From assembly GCA_041397645.1 (NCBI GenBank), contig JAWKWE010000004.1, forward strand, positions 1,550,001 through 1,614,000: a stretch of 64,000 nt of DNA, given 5' to 3'. This document shows positions 52,153-60,732 of this stretch, in pieces; position 1 is the first letter of the stretch; each line of letters opens with the position of its first letter. The notes under the pieces are model-generated. The model did no database searches, was not told the origin of the DNA, and worked only from the letters and a program-made list of their open reading frames with translations. The DNA comes from Hyphomicrobiaceae bacterium (GTDB lineage: Bacteria; Pseudomonadota; Alphaproteobacteria; Rhizobiales; Hyphomicrobiaceae). Position numbers and translations under genes: made by a program.

Positions 52153-52851
52153 TCAGTCGACGCCTCCGACGCCCGTTAAGGCAACGATATCACACACGAC
52201 GATTGCGCCTTTGCGTTCGATGGCGCCTTCAGCTTCCAGCATCGCGAGGGCTGCATTGACCTTTGGCCGGCTTGCGCCGACCAGTAGAGCAAGTTCGCTC
52301 TGGGAAATGGGCAAAGAAATATTGACCTTATCCGACTTTCCATTGGGGTCCTTCTGGCGGGCGGAGGCAAGAAAGAAGCGCGCAAGACGGGCCTCGATGG
52401 GGTGCAGGGCGATGGCTTCGAGCTGCTGGTCGGCGTCGCGCAGGCGGCCTGACAGAAATTTTATGGCGGCCTCGGCCACCTGCGGCTGCTCTGTAAGCAA
52501 GCGTGAGAAGGCGGCCTTGGAAAGGGTCAGCGTCTGAACCTTGTTGACGGCCGTCGCATCTGCCGAGCGCGGAAAGCCATCGAATACCGCAAGCTCACCG
52601 AATATGGACGGGGCCTCCACGTGTGCGAAAGACAACTCGCGTCCGTCGCTGGTGAGAACCGACAATCTAACCCTGCCTTTAGATACGATATGCAATTCGG
52701 TCCCGGGGTCGCCTCGGGAGAAAATATTCTGCCCCGAATCGAAACTCGCTTCGCGCAGCTCCTGTGCGACGGCCGCGCGACCTGTCTCATCGAGTGCTTT
52801 AAACATCGGGGCCTTGGACAGAAGGTCCAGGACCTCCTTTTTTTCCACCAT
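52153..52851 (-). CDS. Crp/Fnr-family regulator, probably cAMP-type
   Basis: A 232-residue protein: a cyclic-nucleotide-binding barrel with IFGELAVFDGFPRSADATAV, where the R-S pair fits the cAMP phosphate-binding segment of Crp, a dimerisation helix (residues 118-140) and a winged helix (SQSELALLVGASRPKVNAALAML). No cysteine cluster of the Fnr type is present. I start at the ATG 52851 preceded by GAAGG. It lies just before the adenylate cyclase gene in the same direction. Confidence 0.88.
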   Translation of the reverse strand: MVEKKEVLDLLSKAPMFKALDETGRAAVAQELREASFDSGQNIFSRGDPGTELHIVSKGRVRLSVLTSDGRELSFAHVEAPSIFGELAVFDGFPRSADATAVNKVQTLTLSKAAFSRLLTEQPQVAEAAIKFLSGRLRDADQQLEAIALHPIEARLARFFLASARQKDPNGKSDKVNISLPISQSELALLVGASRPKVNAALAMLEAEGAIERKGAIVVCDIVALTGVGGVD

Positions 52852-52999
52852 GACAGCCTTCAAATATCCAGAATTTCTAGCCTAAGGAGGATGCCCTGTT
52901 TCCAGGGGGCCTGCAACGAGGGTCCCCCCTTGCTTTCCGAAGTAAGGCTAAGCATTGTCGGGCGCTCTTGCCCTGCGCGGGCGCGGCGGATTCAAAACC

Positions 53000-53749
53000 A
53001 TGATTTCTTCGTTGAAAGCAGCCCTTCTTCCGGCATTTGGACAGTCCTCTGCCTCGGCCCGAGAGAGCCTTCGCAAGGTGCTGGCGCGTGAGCGGGCTGC
53101 CAATAAAGACGTCACTGAGCGTCCACGCCTGGTTTTGGCAAGCGCAAGTCCAAGGCGGATGACGCTGCTCGCTCAGGTCGGAATTACCCCGGATGCGCTG
53201 CGCCCGGCCTCGATTGACGAGAGCGCGAAGCGCGGGGAGATGCCGCGAAGGCTCGCGTCGCGCCTGGCACGGTCCAAGGCGGAAGCCGCTCGTGATCAGA
53301 TCGCTAATGACCGGGATGTCGCTGATGCCTTCGTGTTGGCCGCCGACACCGTTGTTGCAGTGGGCCGCAAGATACTGATGAAGCCGAGCCACGTGGAGGA
53401 AGCGATTGCTTCGCTTCATTTGCTGTCGGGCCGCACCCATCGCGTGCTGACATCTGTTTGCCTGATTACGCCGGACGACCGCGTTCGTTCGAAGATCGTG
53501 GATACGCGCGTGCGCTTCCGCCATTTGTCGCGCGCCGAGATTGAGGCCTACATTGCCTCGCGTGAATGGCGGGGCAAGGCTGGCGGATATGCCATTCAAG
53601 GCCTTGCTGGTTCGTTTGTGCAGCGGATCGTAGGCTCCTACACCAATGTCGTCGGTCTGCCTGTGACCGAGGTCGTCGGGATGCTGACGGCGGAAGGCTT
53701 CCCGATCCACTACAATTGGCTCAAGTTTGCCGAAGTCGACCGCAGCTAG
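53000..53749 (+). CDS. maf: Maf-family nucleoside triphosphate pyrophosphatase
   Basis: The Maf core starts at RLVLASASPRRMTLLAQVG (near residue 43), followed by RPASIDESAKRGEMP, FVLAADTVVAVGRKIL and YAIQGLAGSFVQRIVGSYTNVVGLP. These proteins hydrolyse non-canonical or canonical dNTP/NTP and can arrest septation when overproduced. A 40-residue N-terminal extension precedes the core from the ATG at 53000. yacG and tRNA-Phe follow as in other alphaproteobacteria. Confidence 0.93.
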   Translation: MISSLKAALLPAFGQSSASARESLRKVLARERAANKDVTERPRLVLASASPRRMTLLAQVGITPDALRPASIDESAKRGEMPRRLASRLARSKAEAARDQIANDRDVADAFVLAADTVVAVGRKILMKPSHVEEAIASLHLLSGRTHRVLTSVCLITPDDRVRSKIVDTRVRFRHLSRAEIEAYIASREWRGKAGGYAIQGLAGSFVQRIVGSYTNVVGLPVTEVVGMLTAEGFPIHYNWLKFAEVDRS

Positions 53750-53781
53750 CCTTTGCGGCACCTCGAAGGAAGCAACGTCTC

Positions 53782-53991
53782 GTGGCCAAGCCCAAAACTG
53801 GCAAATGCTCTGTGTGTGGAGAGCCGTCGGTTCCCGAGTACCGCCCGTTCTGTTCGAAACGGTGCGCGGACATCGATTTGGCGCGCTGGTTGAACGGTGC
53901 CTATGTCATTGCCGGAGGCAATTCGGACGCCGATGAAGACGGCGAGGAACCGCTTGTCCCCGAAAGCGAAAATACGCCGACCGACCACTAA
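53782..53991 (+). CDS. yacG: DNA gyrase inhibitor YacG, zinc-binding
   Basis: A 69-residue protein with the zinc site C9-x2-C12 (GKCSVCGE) and PFCSKRCADIDLARWLNGAYVI, the YacG signature. The start is a GTG at 53782 with GAAGGA upstream; no ATG fits. An acidic tail follows. It is 32 bp after maf and is probably cotranscribed with it. Confidence 0.92.
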   Translation: MAKPKTGKCSVCGEPSVPEYRPFCSKRCADIDLARWLNGAYVIAGGNSDADEDGEEPLVPESENTPTDH

Positions 53992-54094
53992 TTGGCGCGG
54001 ATTTCACGCTGGCGCGAAGTGCCGCTTGCCAGGGCGCAGATCGCCCCCTATAAGGGCCCGTCCTCGCCCGCCGAACACGGTGCTCGCGGACAAC

Positions 54095-54170
54095 GCCCAG
54101 GTAGCTCAGTTGGTAGAGCATGCGACTGAAAATCGCAGTGTCGCTGGTTCAATTCCGGCCCTGGGCACCA
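54095..54170 (+). tRNA. tRNA-Phe (anticodon GAA), CCA encoded
   Basis: GCCCAGGTAGCTCAGTTGG opens the gene. The acceptor stem GCCCAGG pairs with CCTGGGC. The anticodon stem TGCGA/TCGCA holds CTGAAAA, giving anticodon GAA. GGTTCAATTCC is the T-arm, and CCA is encoded at the end. Confidence 0.95.
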
Positions 54171-54196
54171 CATCTCTTTGCAAAAAAAATTCCGGC

Positions 54197-54568
54197 CTAC
54201 TCGAAGTCCAGAACCGACATGACGCGAAACGTACGCAGCTTACCGTCATGCTCTGTGAATGATACATACTCGCCCGGCACAAAGCGGTGTTTATCGAGTT
54301 TGAACCCGGCTTCATCGTCCTCTTTCTGGCTGGGATCGTAGTCGAAGGCCCAGCTGCCGCCTGGCCTGCGAATGAGCCGCCCCATTTCATCTTGCTCACC
54401 CGGCCAGAAACGGCGCACACGGCAACGATCGCGGCTCGCCTTCCATTCTTCGGCAACCAGATGTCCGCTGTCGTCCAGCGGCGCGATGAAGTCGTATCCG
54501 CGATCCCGGCTTCCTTCAGGGAAGTCGTGGTCGCGCGCCAACTCGATCCTGATACGCTTCAAAGCCAT
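54197..54568 (-). CDS. Conserved-type hypothetical protein
   Basis: A 123-residue soluble protein, MALKRIRIELARDHDFPEGS and so on, rich in charged residues and aromatics (FWPGEQDEMGRLIRRPGGSWAF, FVPGEYVSFTEHDG). Clean frame, good start and a sequence that reads like a small beta protein of a conserved alphaproteobacterial family. I do not know its function. Confidence 0.65.
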   Translation of the reverse strand: MALKRIRIELARDHDFPEGSRDRGYDFIAPLDDSGHLVAEEWKASRDRCRVRRFWPGEQDEMGRLIRRPGGSWAFDYDPSQKEDDEAGFKLDKHRFVPGEYVSFTEHDGKLRTFRVMSVLDFE

Positions 54569-54627
54569 AAATGCCTCCGATCTTAAATTTTAATCTTCCC
54601 GCCTTGCTTGTTGCGGCGAGTTTTGCG

Positions 54628-55470
54628 TCAGTGGGAAAAGAGGACGGGTATCGTCATGTCGCGCATGGTATTGCGTGTGGCGCCGCCCATAACGAATTCG
54701 CGCAACCGCGAATGGCCATAGGCGCCCATCACAAGCAGGCCAGAGGCGTTCCGTCTGGCTTCTTCCCGCAGGGCAGCGGAGACGCCTTCGTCCTCGGCTT
54801 GAATGGCCTTGGCTTCTGCCTTGACGCCGTGGCGCGCGATCGTCACGGCCAGTTCTGCGCATGGCAGGTCGCCGGTGCTTTGGCTTCCCGTGCGCGGATC
54901 GATCCACACGATGTCGGCCTGTCCGGCCTTTTCGATAATGGGCATCGCGTCGAACGCTGCACGGGCAGCTTCGCGGCGGCCGTTCCATGCAATCGTGATA
55001 CGCGATGGCGTCGGTTGAGGATCGCCCTCGTTGGGCACGACGAGAACCGGCCGACCGCCTTCCATGACGACGGCCTCGGCTGCGTCGAGCGTGTGCGTTA
55101 GATGCCAGGACAGATCAGCTTGCGGGGCAATGACGATATCGGCCATGCGGGCGTTCTGCACGAGCGCTTCGGCAACCGTTGCATATTGGCTCTCCTGCTG
55201 GCGCCATTCGGCCGGTCGCGGCAGGAATGCTGTTTTTTCATTGAATATTGCGGCAATTCGCGCGCCTTCCTCACGGTAGGCTTTGCGCTGGACCTCAATC
55301 ATCTCAGCAATGGCGATATCGGGCCATTCGTTCAGCACCACCGGAAGAGGCACGACAAACAGGCCGATGAGGTGCGCGTCATGCGCCTTGGCAAACAGGG
55401 CCGCGAACTCGATCAGGCGGGCGGCGCGGCGCTCGTCGTTGATGTGCGCCAGAACGGTTTTATAGGACAT
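54628..55470 (-). CDS. Universal stress protein (UspA family, tandem domains)
   Basis: A 280-residue protein with two Usp halves. The second ends with the ATP-binding pattern LLVMGAYGHSRLREFVMGGATRNTMRD (G-x2-G-x9-G). Such proteins accumulate under starvation or low oxygen. The next gene upstream in the same direction is hsp20, but 82 bp separate them; a shared stress role is inferred. The gene begins at ATG 55470 (MSYKTVLAHIND). Confidence 0.9.
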   Translation of the reverse strand: MSYKTVLAHINDERRAARLIEFAALFAKAHDAHLIGLFVVPLPVVLNEWPDIAIAEMIEVQRKAYREEGARIAAIFNEKTAFLPRPAEWRQQESQYATVAEALVQNARMADIVIAPQADLSWHLTHTLDAAEAVVMEGGRPVLVVPNEGDPQPTPSRITIAWNGRREAARAAFDAMPIIEKAGQADIVWIDPRTGSQSTGDLPCAELAVTIARHGVKAEAKAIQAEDEGVSAALREEARRNASGLLVMGAYGHSRLREFVMGGATRNTMRDMTIPVLFSH

Positions 55471-55552
55471 TTTGTTTCGACCCTTGTACTCAATTGGCGT
55501 TAGCGCGGCGGCGCCCTAGCATTCATAAGATCAATTAGGTCTGGAAAATATA

Positions 55553-56038
55553 TCAAGCCTTCTTGATCTCGATTTTGCGCTCTGCCGAATTCGCATCAGA
55601 GCGTTTAGTGGCCGTAATCTTAAGCACCCCTTTGCCGATGCGGGCATCGATTTTGCTGTCATCCACGCTGTCAGGCAAACGAACAGAGCTTTCGAACCAG
55701 CCATAGGTCCGCTCGCTGACGTAATAATTTTGGTCCTTCTGTTCCTGCTCGGATTTCTTTTCGGCCTTAACCGAGAGAACACCGTTAATGTACGTCACCG
55801 ATACGCCCGTCTCGTCGACCCCGGGAAGCTCGGCTTCAACGATGAAGGCGTCGTCTGTCTCGCGGACGTCAAGCTGAAGAGCGTTGGCCCCGGTCCCGCT
55901 CGCGACAAATGAGGGCCCATCCTGCGACCGCAGATCTAGCGCGCCGAAGATCCTACGCATCTCATGGCGCATGGCATCGAAGACGTTGCGGGGGACCGAG
56001 ACCTGGGGAACGGGCTTGGGAACTGAATTGTCGGACAT
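55553..56038 (-). CDS. Small heat-shock protein, Hsp20/alpha-crystallin family
   Basis: A 161-residue chaperone with the alpha-crystallin domain (residues 50-150): LDVRETDDAFIVEAELPGVDETGVSVTYINGVLSVKAEKK, then WFESSVRLPDSVDDSKIDARIGKGVLKITATK. It should bind unfolded proteins under stress. It lies on the other side of a region with a perfect FixK/FNR box from the 56342 gene. Confidence 0.93.
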   Translation of the reverse strand: MSDNSVPKPVPQVSVPRNVFDAMRHEMRRIFGALDLRSQDGPSFVASGTGANALQLDVRETDDAFIVEAELPGVDETGVSVTYINGVLSVKAEKKSEQEQKDQNYYVSERTYGWFESSVRLPDSVDDSKIDARIGKGVLKITATKRSDANSAERKIEIKKA

Positions 56039-56341
56039 GAAGCCCTCAGAACGTGAAAAATGCCGGAGTTTAAGGACTTGAGTATGCTAGGAAGTCAGAA
56101 CGGACACGGCGCCTTTGGCACGAAGATCTGTGCCCAAAAAGTCCAATGTCAGCCGCCTATAACCTGCATATGGGAATGGGGGTTCGGCTCCACATTGATC
56201 TAAGACAACCTGTTGGCAGCCATGTTTTGCGCACTGCAAAACTGAAAGCCGAAGGTTCTAGTTTGATCGCGATCAAGGGAGCAGGAGGGCGTCATAACCA
56301 TATCTAGGTCAATGTTTGGAAAACGTCCGGAGGCACGACCC
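56039..56341. promoter_or_regulatory. Divergent control region with FixK/FNR box
   Basis: About 300 bp between hsp20 (minus) and the small exported protein gene (plus). It contains one perfect FNR/FixK palindrome, listed separately, and -10-like TATCTA at 56301-56306 for the plus-strand gene. No convincing heat-shock sigma site was found upstream of hsp20. Confidence 0.5.
56263..56276. promoter_or_regulatory. FNR/FixK-type binding box
   Basis: TTGATCGCGATCAA is a perfect TTGAT-N4-ATCAA palindrome. Its centre lies about 43 bp upstream of a start site expected from the TATCTA at 56301-56306, which is class II activator geometry for the plus-strand gene at 56342. It could also act on hsp20 from a greater distance. 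A FixK-like regulator with the matching recognition helix is encoded at 59397-60119. Confidence 0.7.
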
Positions 56342-56668
56342 ATGAACTCGGGAGCACTAAGAGCAACATGTTGTGCGGCGGCATTGGCAGTCGCTGCAGT
56401 GCAGTTTGTCGCTGGCGGCGTTAACGCCCAACAGGATGACGGTACATCGACGGAAGGCGAGCCGTGGGCCTTGTCCCTGGCAGCTCAGCTCCACGCGGAG
56501 AAACGCTGCGATGTTCAGGCGACCTATTTCGTTCGCGAAATGCCGTCGGCGGAAGGTACGCTGTATTCGGGACGTGTGCGCTGCATCGATGGCCGCGAGT
56601 TCGATTTCTCGCAATCAAAGCCGCATCTAAAATTCGACTTGAAGGCCTGCGAACCCGCGGCGTGCTGA
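56342..56668 (+). CDS. Small exported hypothetical protein under a FixK-type box
   Basis: A 108-residue protein with a signal peptide (ALRATCCAAALAVAAVQFVAGGVNAQ) and a mature domain with three spaced cysteines (KRCDVQ, RVRCIDG, KACEPAAC). The ATG at 56342 has GGAGG upstream. The FixK-type box upstream suggests expression under low oxygen. Family unknown. Confidence 0.65.
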   Translation: MNSGALRATCCAAALAVAAVQFVAGGVNAQQDDGTSTEGEPWALSLAAQLHAEKRCDVQATYFVREMPSAEGTLYSGRVRCIDGREFDFSQSKPHLKFDLKACEPAAC

Positions 56669-56769
56669 TTTTTTAACTGGACGCAATGGGTGCGGGCTGC
56701 CCGTGTCCATTGCGTTTGCCGGTGGCTTTGTGAGAAGACATCTTTTTCGCTACCCGCAGCCGAGAAAGT

Positions 56770-58470
56770 ATGACTTCAGAAACAATCCCCGCAGAGTCGG
56801 ACCCCGCCAGCAGCAGCGAGCTGACAGAGATCTACGCGAGCATCGGCGCGCTGTTGAGCATCGCCGCTGACGCCATTATCGCAATCGACGCAGACCACCG
56901 GATCACCTTGTTCAACGAAGGTGCGGAGCGCATTTTCGGGTACAGCAAGGCGGAGATCCTTGGGCAGCCGCTGAGCATCCTCATTCCAAGCCGTTTCCGC
57001 GTTTCTCATACCAACCACATCGCAACGCTTGAGATGGGGCAGAAAGCTTCACGCCTCATGGGCGAGCGACAGGAAATTTTCGGCGTCCGCAAGGATGGCT
57101 CCGAGTTCCCGGCCGAAGCCTCGATTGCCATGGTTGCGGGAGCGGGCAAAAAGTCGTTTCTGGCCGTTCTGCGCGACATAACGGAAAGAAAGCGCACAGA
57201 GGAAATTCTAGCGGGGCATGCGCGCGAGCTGGAGTTGCGCGTGCGCGAGCGAACCGCAGAACTTGAGTCTGAAATCGCCCGGCGCGAGGAGGCGCAGGCT
57301 CAGCTTATTCAGTCTCAACGCATGGAAGCGTTTGGGCAGCTCACCGGAGGCGTTGCGCACGACTTCAACAATCTGCTCACCATCATCACCGGCAATTTGG
57401 AATTGTTGTCTCCCGAACTTGGGTCGGACAAAGCCTCAAACTACGTAAAGCGTGCGCTGGAAGCGAGCGAGATGGCATCGCGCCTGACTTCGCGGCTGCT
57501 GACGTTTGCGCGGCGCCGACGCCTTGAGCCGCGCGTCATCGACATGAACGAGCTTGTGCTTGGCATGGCTGAGATCGTTCAAAGAGCGATCGGCGCACAC
57601 ATTTCGCTTTCAACAATTCTCGCACCTGAGCTTTGGTTGACACGGGCCGATCCCAGTGAGGTGGAGAATGCGGTTCTCAACCTCGTCATCAATGCGCGTG
57701 ACGCTATGCCTAAGGGCGGGCGCATTGTCGTTGAGACGCGCAACGCCGCCTTTTCGCGAGGCGACGATGTCTACGTTCCTGGCATTCGTAAGGGAGAATT
57801 CGTGGTTGTCTCCATCACCGATACCGGTGTTGGAATGCCGCCGGAGATTGCCGCGCGGGCGTTTGAACCATTCTTTACCACAAAACCGACCGGACGCGGG
57901 ACGGGCCTTGGATTGAGCACCATTTATGGCTTCGCACAACAAACCGGCGGACACGTCACGCTTTATAGCGAGCCCGACAAGGGCACAACGGTAAGCCTGT
58001 ATTTGCCGCGCACGGTAGAGGCATCCGAAGTCAAAGGATTGTCGAAGGGCGAAGATGAGATTGTCTTCGCACGCAATAGCGAGACGGTCCTTGTAGTAGA
58101 AGACAACGCCGACGTGCGCGAAGTAACGATGCAGCGTGTCGAAGGCCTTGGGTATGTGGTCTTGGAAGCATCCAATGCGCCTGAGGCTATCAAGGTTCTT
58201 CAAGAAAACCCCGATGTGCAGCTTGTTGTGACTGACGTCGTCATGCCAGGAGGAATGTCCGGCTTTGAGCTGGCTCATTGGATCAATGAAAACAAGCCCG
58301 GCGTCGCGGTGGTGTGCACCTCCGGGTTTGCCGAAGGAGCGAGCGGCCATCACCAGGGGCTTGGGCCTTCGCCGGGGTGCGCCATGCTGCACAAGCCTTA
58401 CGGGCGAATCGAGCTGGCGAAGGTTTTGAGTACGGCGCTCGCCGCCAAATTCGGGGCAGGCGGCGCTTAG
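56770..58470 (+). CDS. PAS-domain hybrid sensor histidine kinase
   Basis: A 566-residue kinase. Residues 22-145 form a PAS domain (DAIIAIDADHRITLFNEGAERIFGYS) with a FixL-like layout, but there is no obvious heme-ligand histidine. Next come a coiled linker, the phospho-acceptor QLTGGVAHDFNNLLT (H near residue 198), an ATPase domain with NLVINARDAMP (N box) and GRGTGLGLS (G box), and a C-terminal receiver with D in VVTDVVMPGG. The cytoplasmic input and built-in receiver suggest a phosphorelay. Its stop overlaps the convergent response regulator by 4 bp. Confidence 0.92.
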   Translation: MTSETIPAESDPASSSELTEIYASIGALLSIAADAIIAIDADHRITLFNEGAERIFGYSKAEILGQPLSILIPSRFRVSHTNHIATLEMGQKASRLMGERQEIFGVRKDGSEFPAEASIAMVAGAGKKSFLAVLRDITERKRTEEILAGHARELELRVRERTAELESEIARREEAQAQLIQSQRMEAFGQLTGGVAHDFNNLLTIITGNLELLSPELGSDKASNYVKRALEASEMASRLTSRLLTFARRRRLEPRVIDMNELVLGMAEIVQRAIGAHISLSTILAPELWLTRADPSEVENAVLNLVINARDAMPKGGRIVVETRNAAFSRGDDVYVPGIRKGEFVVVSITDTGVGMPPEIAARAFEPFFTTKPTGRGTGLGLSTIYGFAQQTGGHVTLYSEPDKGTTVSLYLPRTVEASEVKGLSKGEDEIVFARNSETVLVVEDNADVREVTMQRVEGLGYVVLEASNAPEAIKVLQENPDVQLVVTDVVMPGGMSGFELAHWINENKPGVAVVCTSGFAEGASGHHQGLGPSPGCAMLHKPYGRIELAKVLSTALAAKFGAGGA

Positions 58471-59198
58471 AGGCGACGGACGTTGCCGGCGAATGCGTAG
58501 CCGACGCCCCGCACGGTTTTGATGAGCATCGGACGCTCACTTTGAGGCTCGATCTTCTTGCGAAGGCGCGCGACCAGCGCGTCGATGGAGCGGTCGAGCG
58601 GGCTCCAGTCGTGGCCCTTGAGCTGATCCATCAATTCATCGCGGGACAGTACGCGGCCGGGACGCTCCAGAAGAATGCCGAGCAGATTGAATTCCGCTGT
58701 GGTGAGATCGCAGATTTCGCCTGCAGGATTCCGCACCTCGCGGCGGCCGGAGTCGAACTGCCAGCCTTCAAAATCGTAACGCGGTTTGTTGGAGGGTGGC
58801 ACCTCGGATGCCATTGGCGCTGAAGCCTCGTAGCGGCGCAGCACGGCCCGAATCCTGGCCACCACCTCGCGCATGTGAAAAGGCTTCACGATGTAGTCGT
58901 CAGCGCCCAGCTCAAGCCCCACGATGCGATCGATCGGGTCCGCCTTGCCGGTAATCATGACGATAGGCACGTTGCGTTTGGCGCGCAGCTCGCGGGCGAC
59001 CCGCAAGCCATCCTCGCCGCCCAGATTGAGATCGAGCGTCACAAGATCGATCGGCTCACGCGCCAGCAAACCGGCGCACTCGGTGCCGTGCGATGCTTCG
59101 TGCACCAGCATACCTTCCGCTTCGAAGGCAGCGCGGAGAAGTTGGCGGATTTCAGGATCGTCATCAACGACCAGGATGTGATGGGGTGCTGGAGCCAT
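58467..59198 (-). CDS. OmpR-family response regulator
   Basis: A 243-residue regulator: receiver domain with acidic pocket DDD near residue 13, phospho-acceptor in VTLDLNLGGEDGL (D near residue 56) and K in IVKPFHM, then a winged-helix domain (DLTTAEFNLLGILLERPGRVLSRDELM, DRSIDALVARLRKKI, IKTVRGVGYAF). It is convergent with the hybrid kinase and divergent from the FixK-like regulator. A pair of GTTACAAA direct repeats in the intervening region is a likely binding site. Confidence 0.92.
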   Translation of the reverse strand: MAPAPHHILVVDDDPEIRQLLRAAFEAEGMLVHEASHGTECAGLLAREPIDLVTLDLNLGGEDGLRVARELRAKRNVPIVMITGKADPIDRIVGLELGADDYIVKPFHMREVVARIRAVLRRYEASAPMASEVPPSNKPRYDFEGWQFDSGRREVRNPAGEICDLTTAEFNLLGILLERPGRVLSRDELMDQLKGHDWSPLDRSIDALVARLRKKIEPQSERPMLIKTVRGVGYAFAGNVRRL

Positions 59199-59291
59199 GG
59201 GCAGGTGTGTATCTATTTGTAATTGCTAATGGAAGAGGGGTCCCGCAAACGGACGGTCGCAGCAACTGGGCTCGTCCGCTATCCCACTGTT

Positions 59292-59309
59292 GTTACAAAC
59301 GGTTACAAA
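59292..59309. promoter_or_regulatory. Direct repeat GTTACAAA with 10-bp period
   Basis: GTTACAAA occurs at 59292-59299 and again at 59302-59309, one helical turn apart. Tandem half-sites with a 10-bp period are typical of OmpR-family regulators. The site lies between the divergent OmpR-type gene (starts 59198) and the FixK-like gene (starts 59397), so it may control either or both. Confidence 0.5.
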
Positions 59310-59396
59310 TTCGCACATTCCCGACAAACCCCCGTAGCCGACCCGGTTTTTGATGCTGGTCAGATTTCAGCATCCTATTGCACGGGAATGACCTCC

Positions 59397-60119
59397 ATGT
59401 TGACCATGTCGATGTACAGCGGTGAAAGCCACTCCGGATTGGAGGTTGCACTCGCCAAAAAGTCGGATCCAGGGGTTCGTCGCGGGGTTGAGGGGATTAG
59501 CAACTCGACTATTCGCCGCCTGGAGCCACGTGAGCACGTTTGCCGCGAAGGCGAGGCTAAGCATTACGTCTATCAGGTCGAGCACGGTGCCGTCTGCCTG
59601 TATCGTTCCATGCCCGATGGCCACCGCCAGATCATGGACTTCGCATATCCTGGGGACTTCGTCGGCCTTGGCACTTCCGAGCGCCATTTGCTTAGCGGTC
59701 AGGCGATCGGCACAACCCGCTTGCGGTGCATCCCCGTCAGCGCCATCCGCCAGCTTGCCGGCCGCAATCCCGAGTTCTGCTTCCAGCTTTATGAGGCTTT
59801 GTCGGCCGAGCTGACAGCAGCGCGCGACCTTCTCGCGACGGTCGGTACGCGCAGCGCAACCGAACGCCTTGCCTCGTTCTTGATTGCCCTGTCGCGGCGC
59901 AATGAGCGTGCGGGCCTCAATCCTAGCCGCATCGTGCTGCCGATGTTGCGTTCCGATATTGCCGATTTCCTCAGTCTGACGGTCGAAACCGTGAGCCGAA
60001 CCTTCACCCGGCTTAAGCAGCGCGGCATCATCGACCTGCCGCAAAGCACGCTGGTCATCATCAATGACCGCGAAGAGCTGGAGCAGGTTGCCGGCATGGC
60101 GCCTCAGCTCGGTGCGTAA
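59397..60119 (+). CDS. FixK/Anr-like Crp-Fnr family regulator
   Basis: A 240-residue regulator. It has a cNMP-fold sensor domain (EPREHVCREGEAKHYVYQVEHGAVCLYR, YPGDFVGLG), a long dimerisation helix and a winged helix with ETVSRTFTRLKQRGII. The E, S and R of that recognition helix match the residues that read TTGAT boxes in Fnr/FixK proteins. The N-terminal iron-sulfur cysteine cluster of Fnr is absent, so it fits the FixK class, which needs no oxygen-sensing cluster. I use the ATG at 59397, with GGGA at suitable distance. It is a good candidate to bind the box at 56263. Confidence 0.85.
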   Translation: MLTMSMYSGESHSGLEVALAKKSDPGVRRGVEGISNSTIRRLEPREHVCREGEAKHYVYQVEHGAVCLYRSMPDGHRQIMDFAYPGDFVGLGTSERHLLSGQAIGTTRLRCIPVSAIRQLAGRNPEFCFQLYEALSAELTAARDLLATVGTRSATERLASFLIALSRRNERAGLNPSRIVLPMLRSDIADFLSLTVETVSRTFTRLKQRGIIDLPQSTLVIINDREELEQVAGMAPQLGA

Positions 60120-60153
60120 CACGAAATGCAGGAATTGGTCTTGAGCGGTCCAG

Positions 60154-60651
60154 ATGGCGAAAGCATCCCACAAGCCAGAAAGAGCGGGTTTTGTTTTTGG
60201 ACTGTGCCAGGATACGGCGGTCTACCTCAAGCTAGCCTATGCAGCCAACGCTAGCGGGCTTGCTCCTGGCACCGTTCGCGCCGCCGGCAAACTTTCCGCG
60301 CTGACCGCGATCGAAACCGATCTTCGGCAGGGCGACGACGCGTTGCCCAAGGCGTGGCGGGAGCACATGGTCCCGCTAGAACACGTGGACGATGAACCAT
60401 ACTTCGCCAACGATGATGAGCCGCTGTTGCACGCCTGTTTTTCGTGCCTTTCGGCAACTCCCGGCGGTGCGCCATGGCAAGGCTCGTGGCGCAGAAACCG
60501 ACTCCATGAGGTGCTGCGTGCGATTGACGAAGGCGGCATTCTTCTAGCGGTTGAGGCTCATTCGCTTGATGAGCAGCGCAGTTGGGCACGAACGCTTCTC
60601 AAATCCGGGTGTGCATTCGTGCAGACTTATGACGACGTTTTGTGTTCCTGA
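60154..60651 (+). CDS. Hypothetical protein
   Basis: A 165-residue soluble protein, MAKASHKPERAGFVFGLCQD and so on, with a middle segment rich in acidic residues (VDDEPYFANDDEPLLHACFSCLS) and an ending SGCAFVQTYDDVLCS. A clean frame and good start support it. I do not recognise a family. It is 34 bp after the FixK-like gene and could be cotranscribed. Confidence 0.6.
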   Translation: MAKASHKPERAGFVFGLCQDTAVYLKLAYAANASGLAPGTVRAAGKLSALTAIETDLRQGDDALPKAWREHMVPLEHVDDEPYFANDDEPLLHACFSCLSATPGGAPWQGSWRRNRLHEVLRAIDEGGILLAVEAHSLDEQRSWARTLLKSGCAFVQTYDDVLCS

Positions 60652-60732
60652 CGTTCGTGGCTTTGCAACACTCCCCAAGCCTTCCAGACGGGCTCAGGCC
60701 GCGGTTGCGGCCAAGAGCTGTCGTTGGGAATT

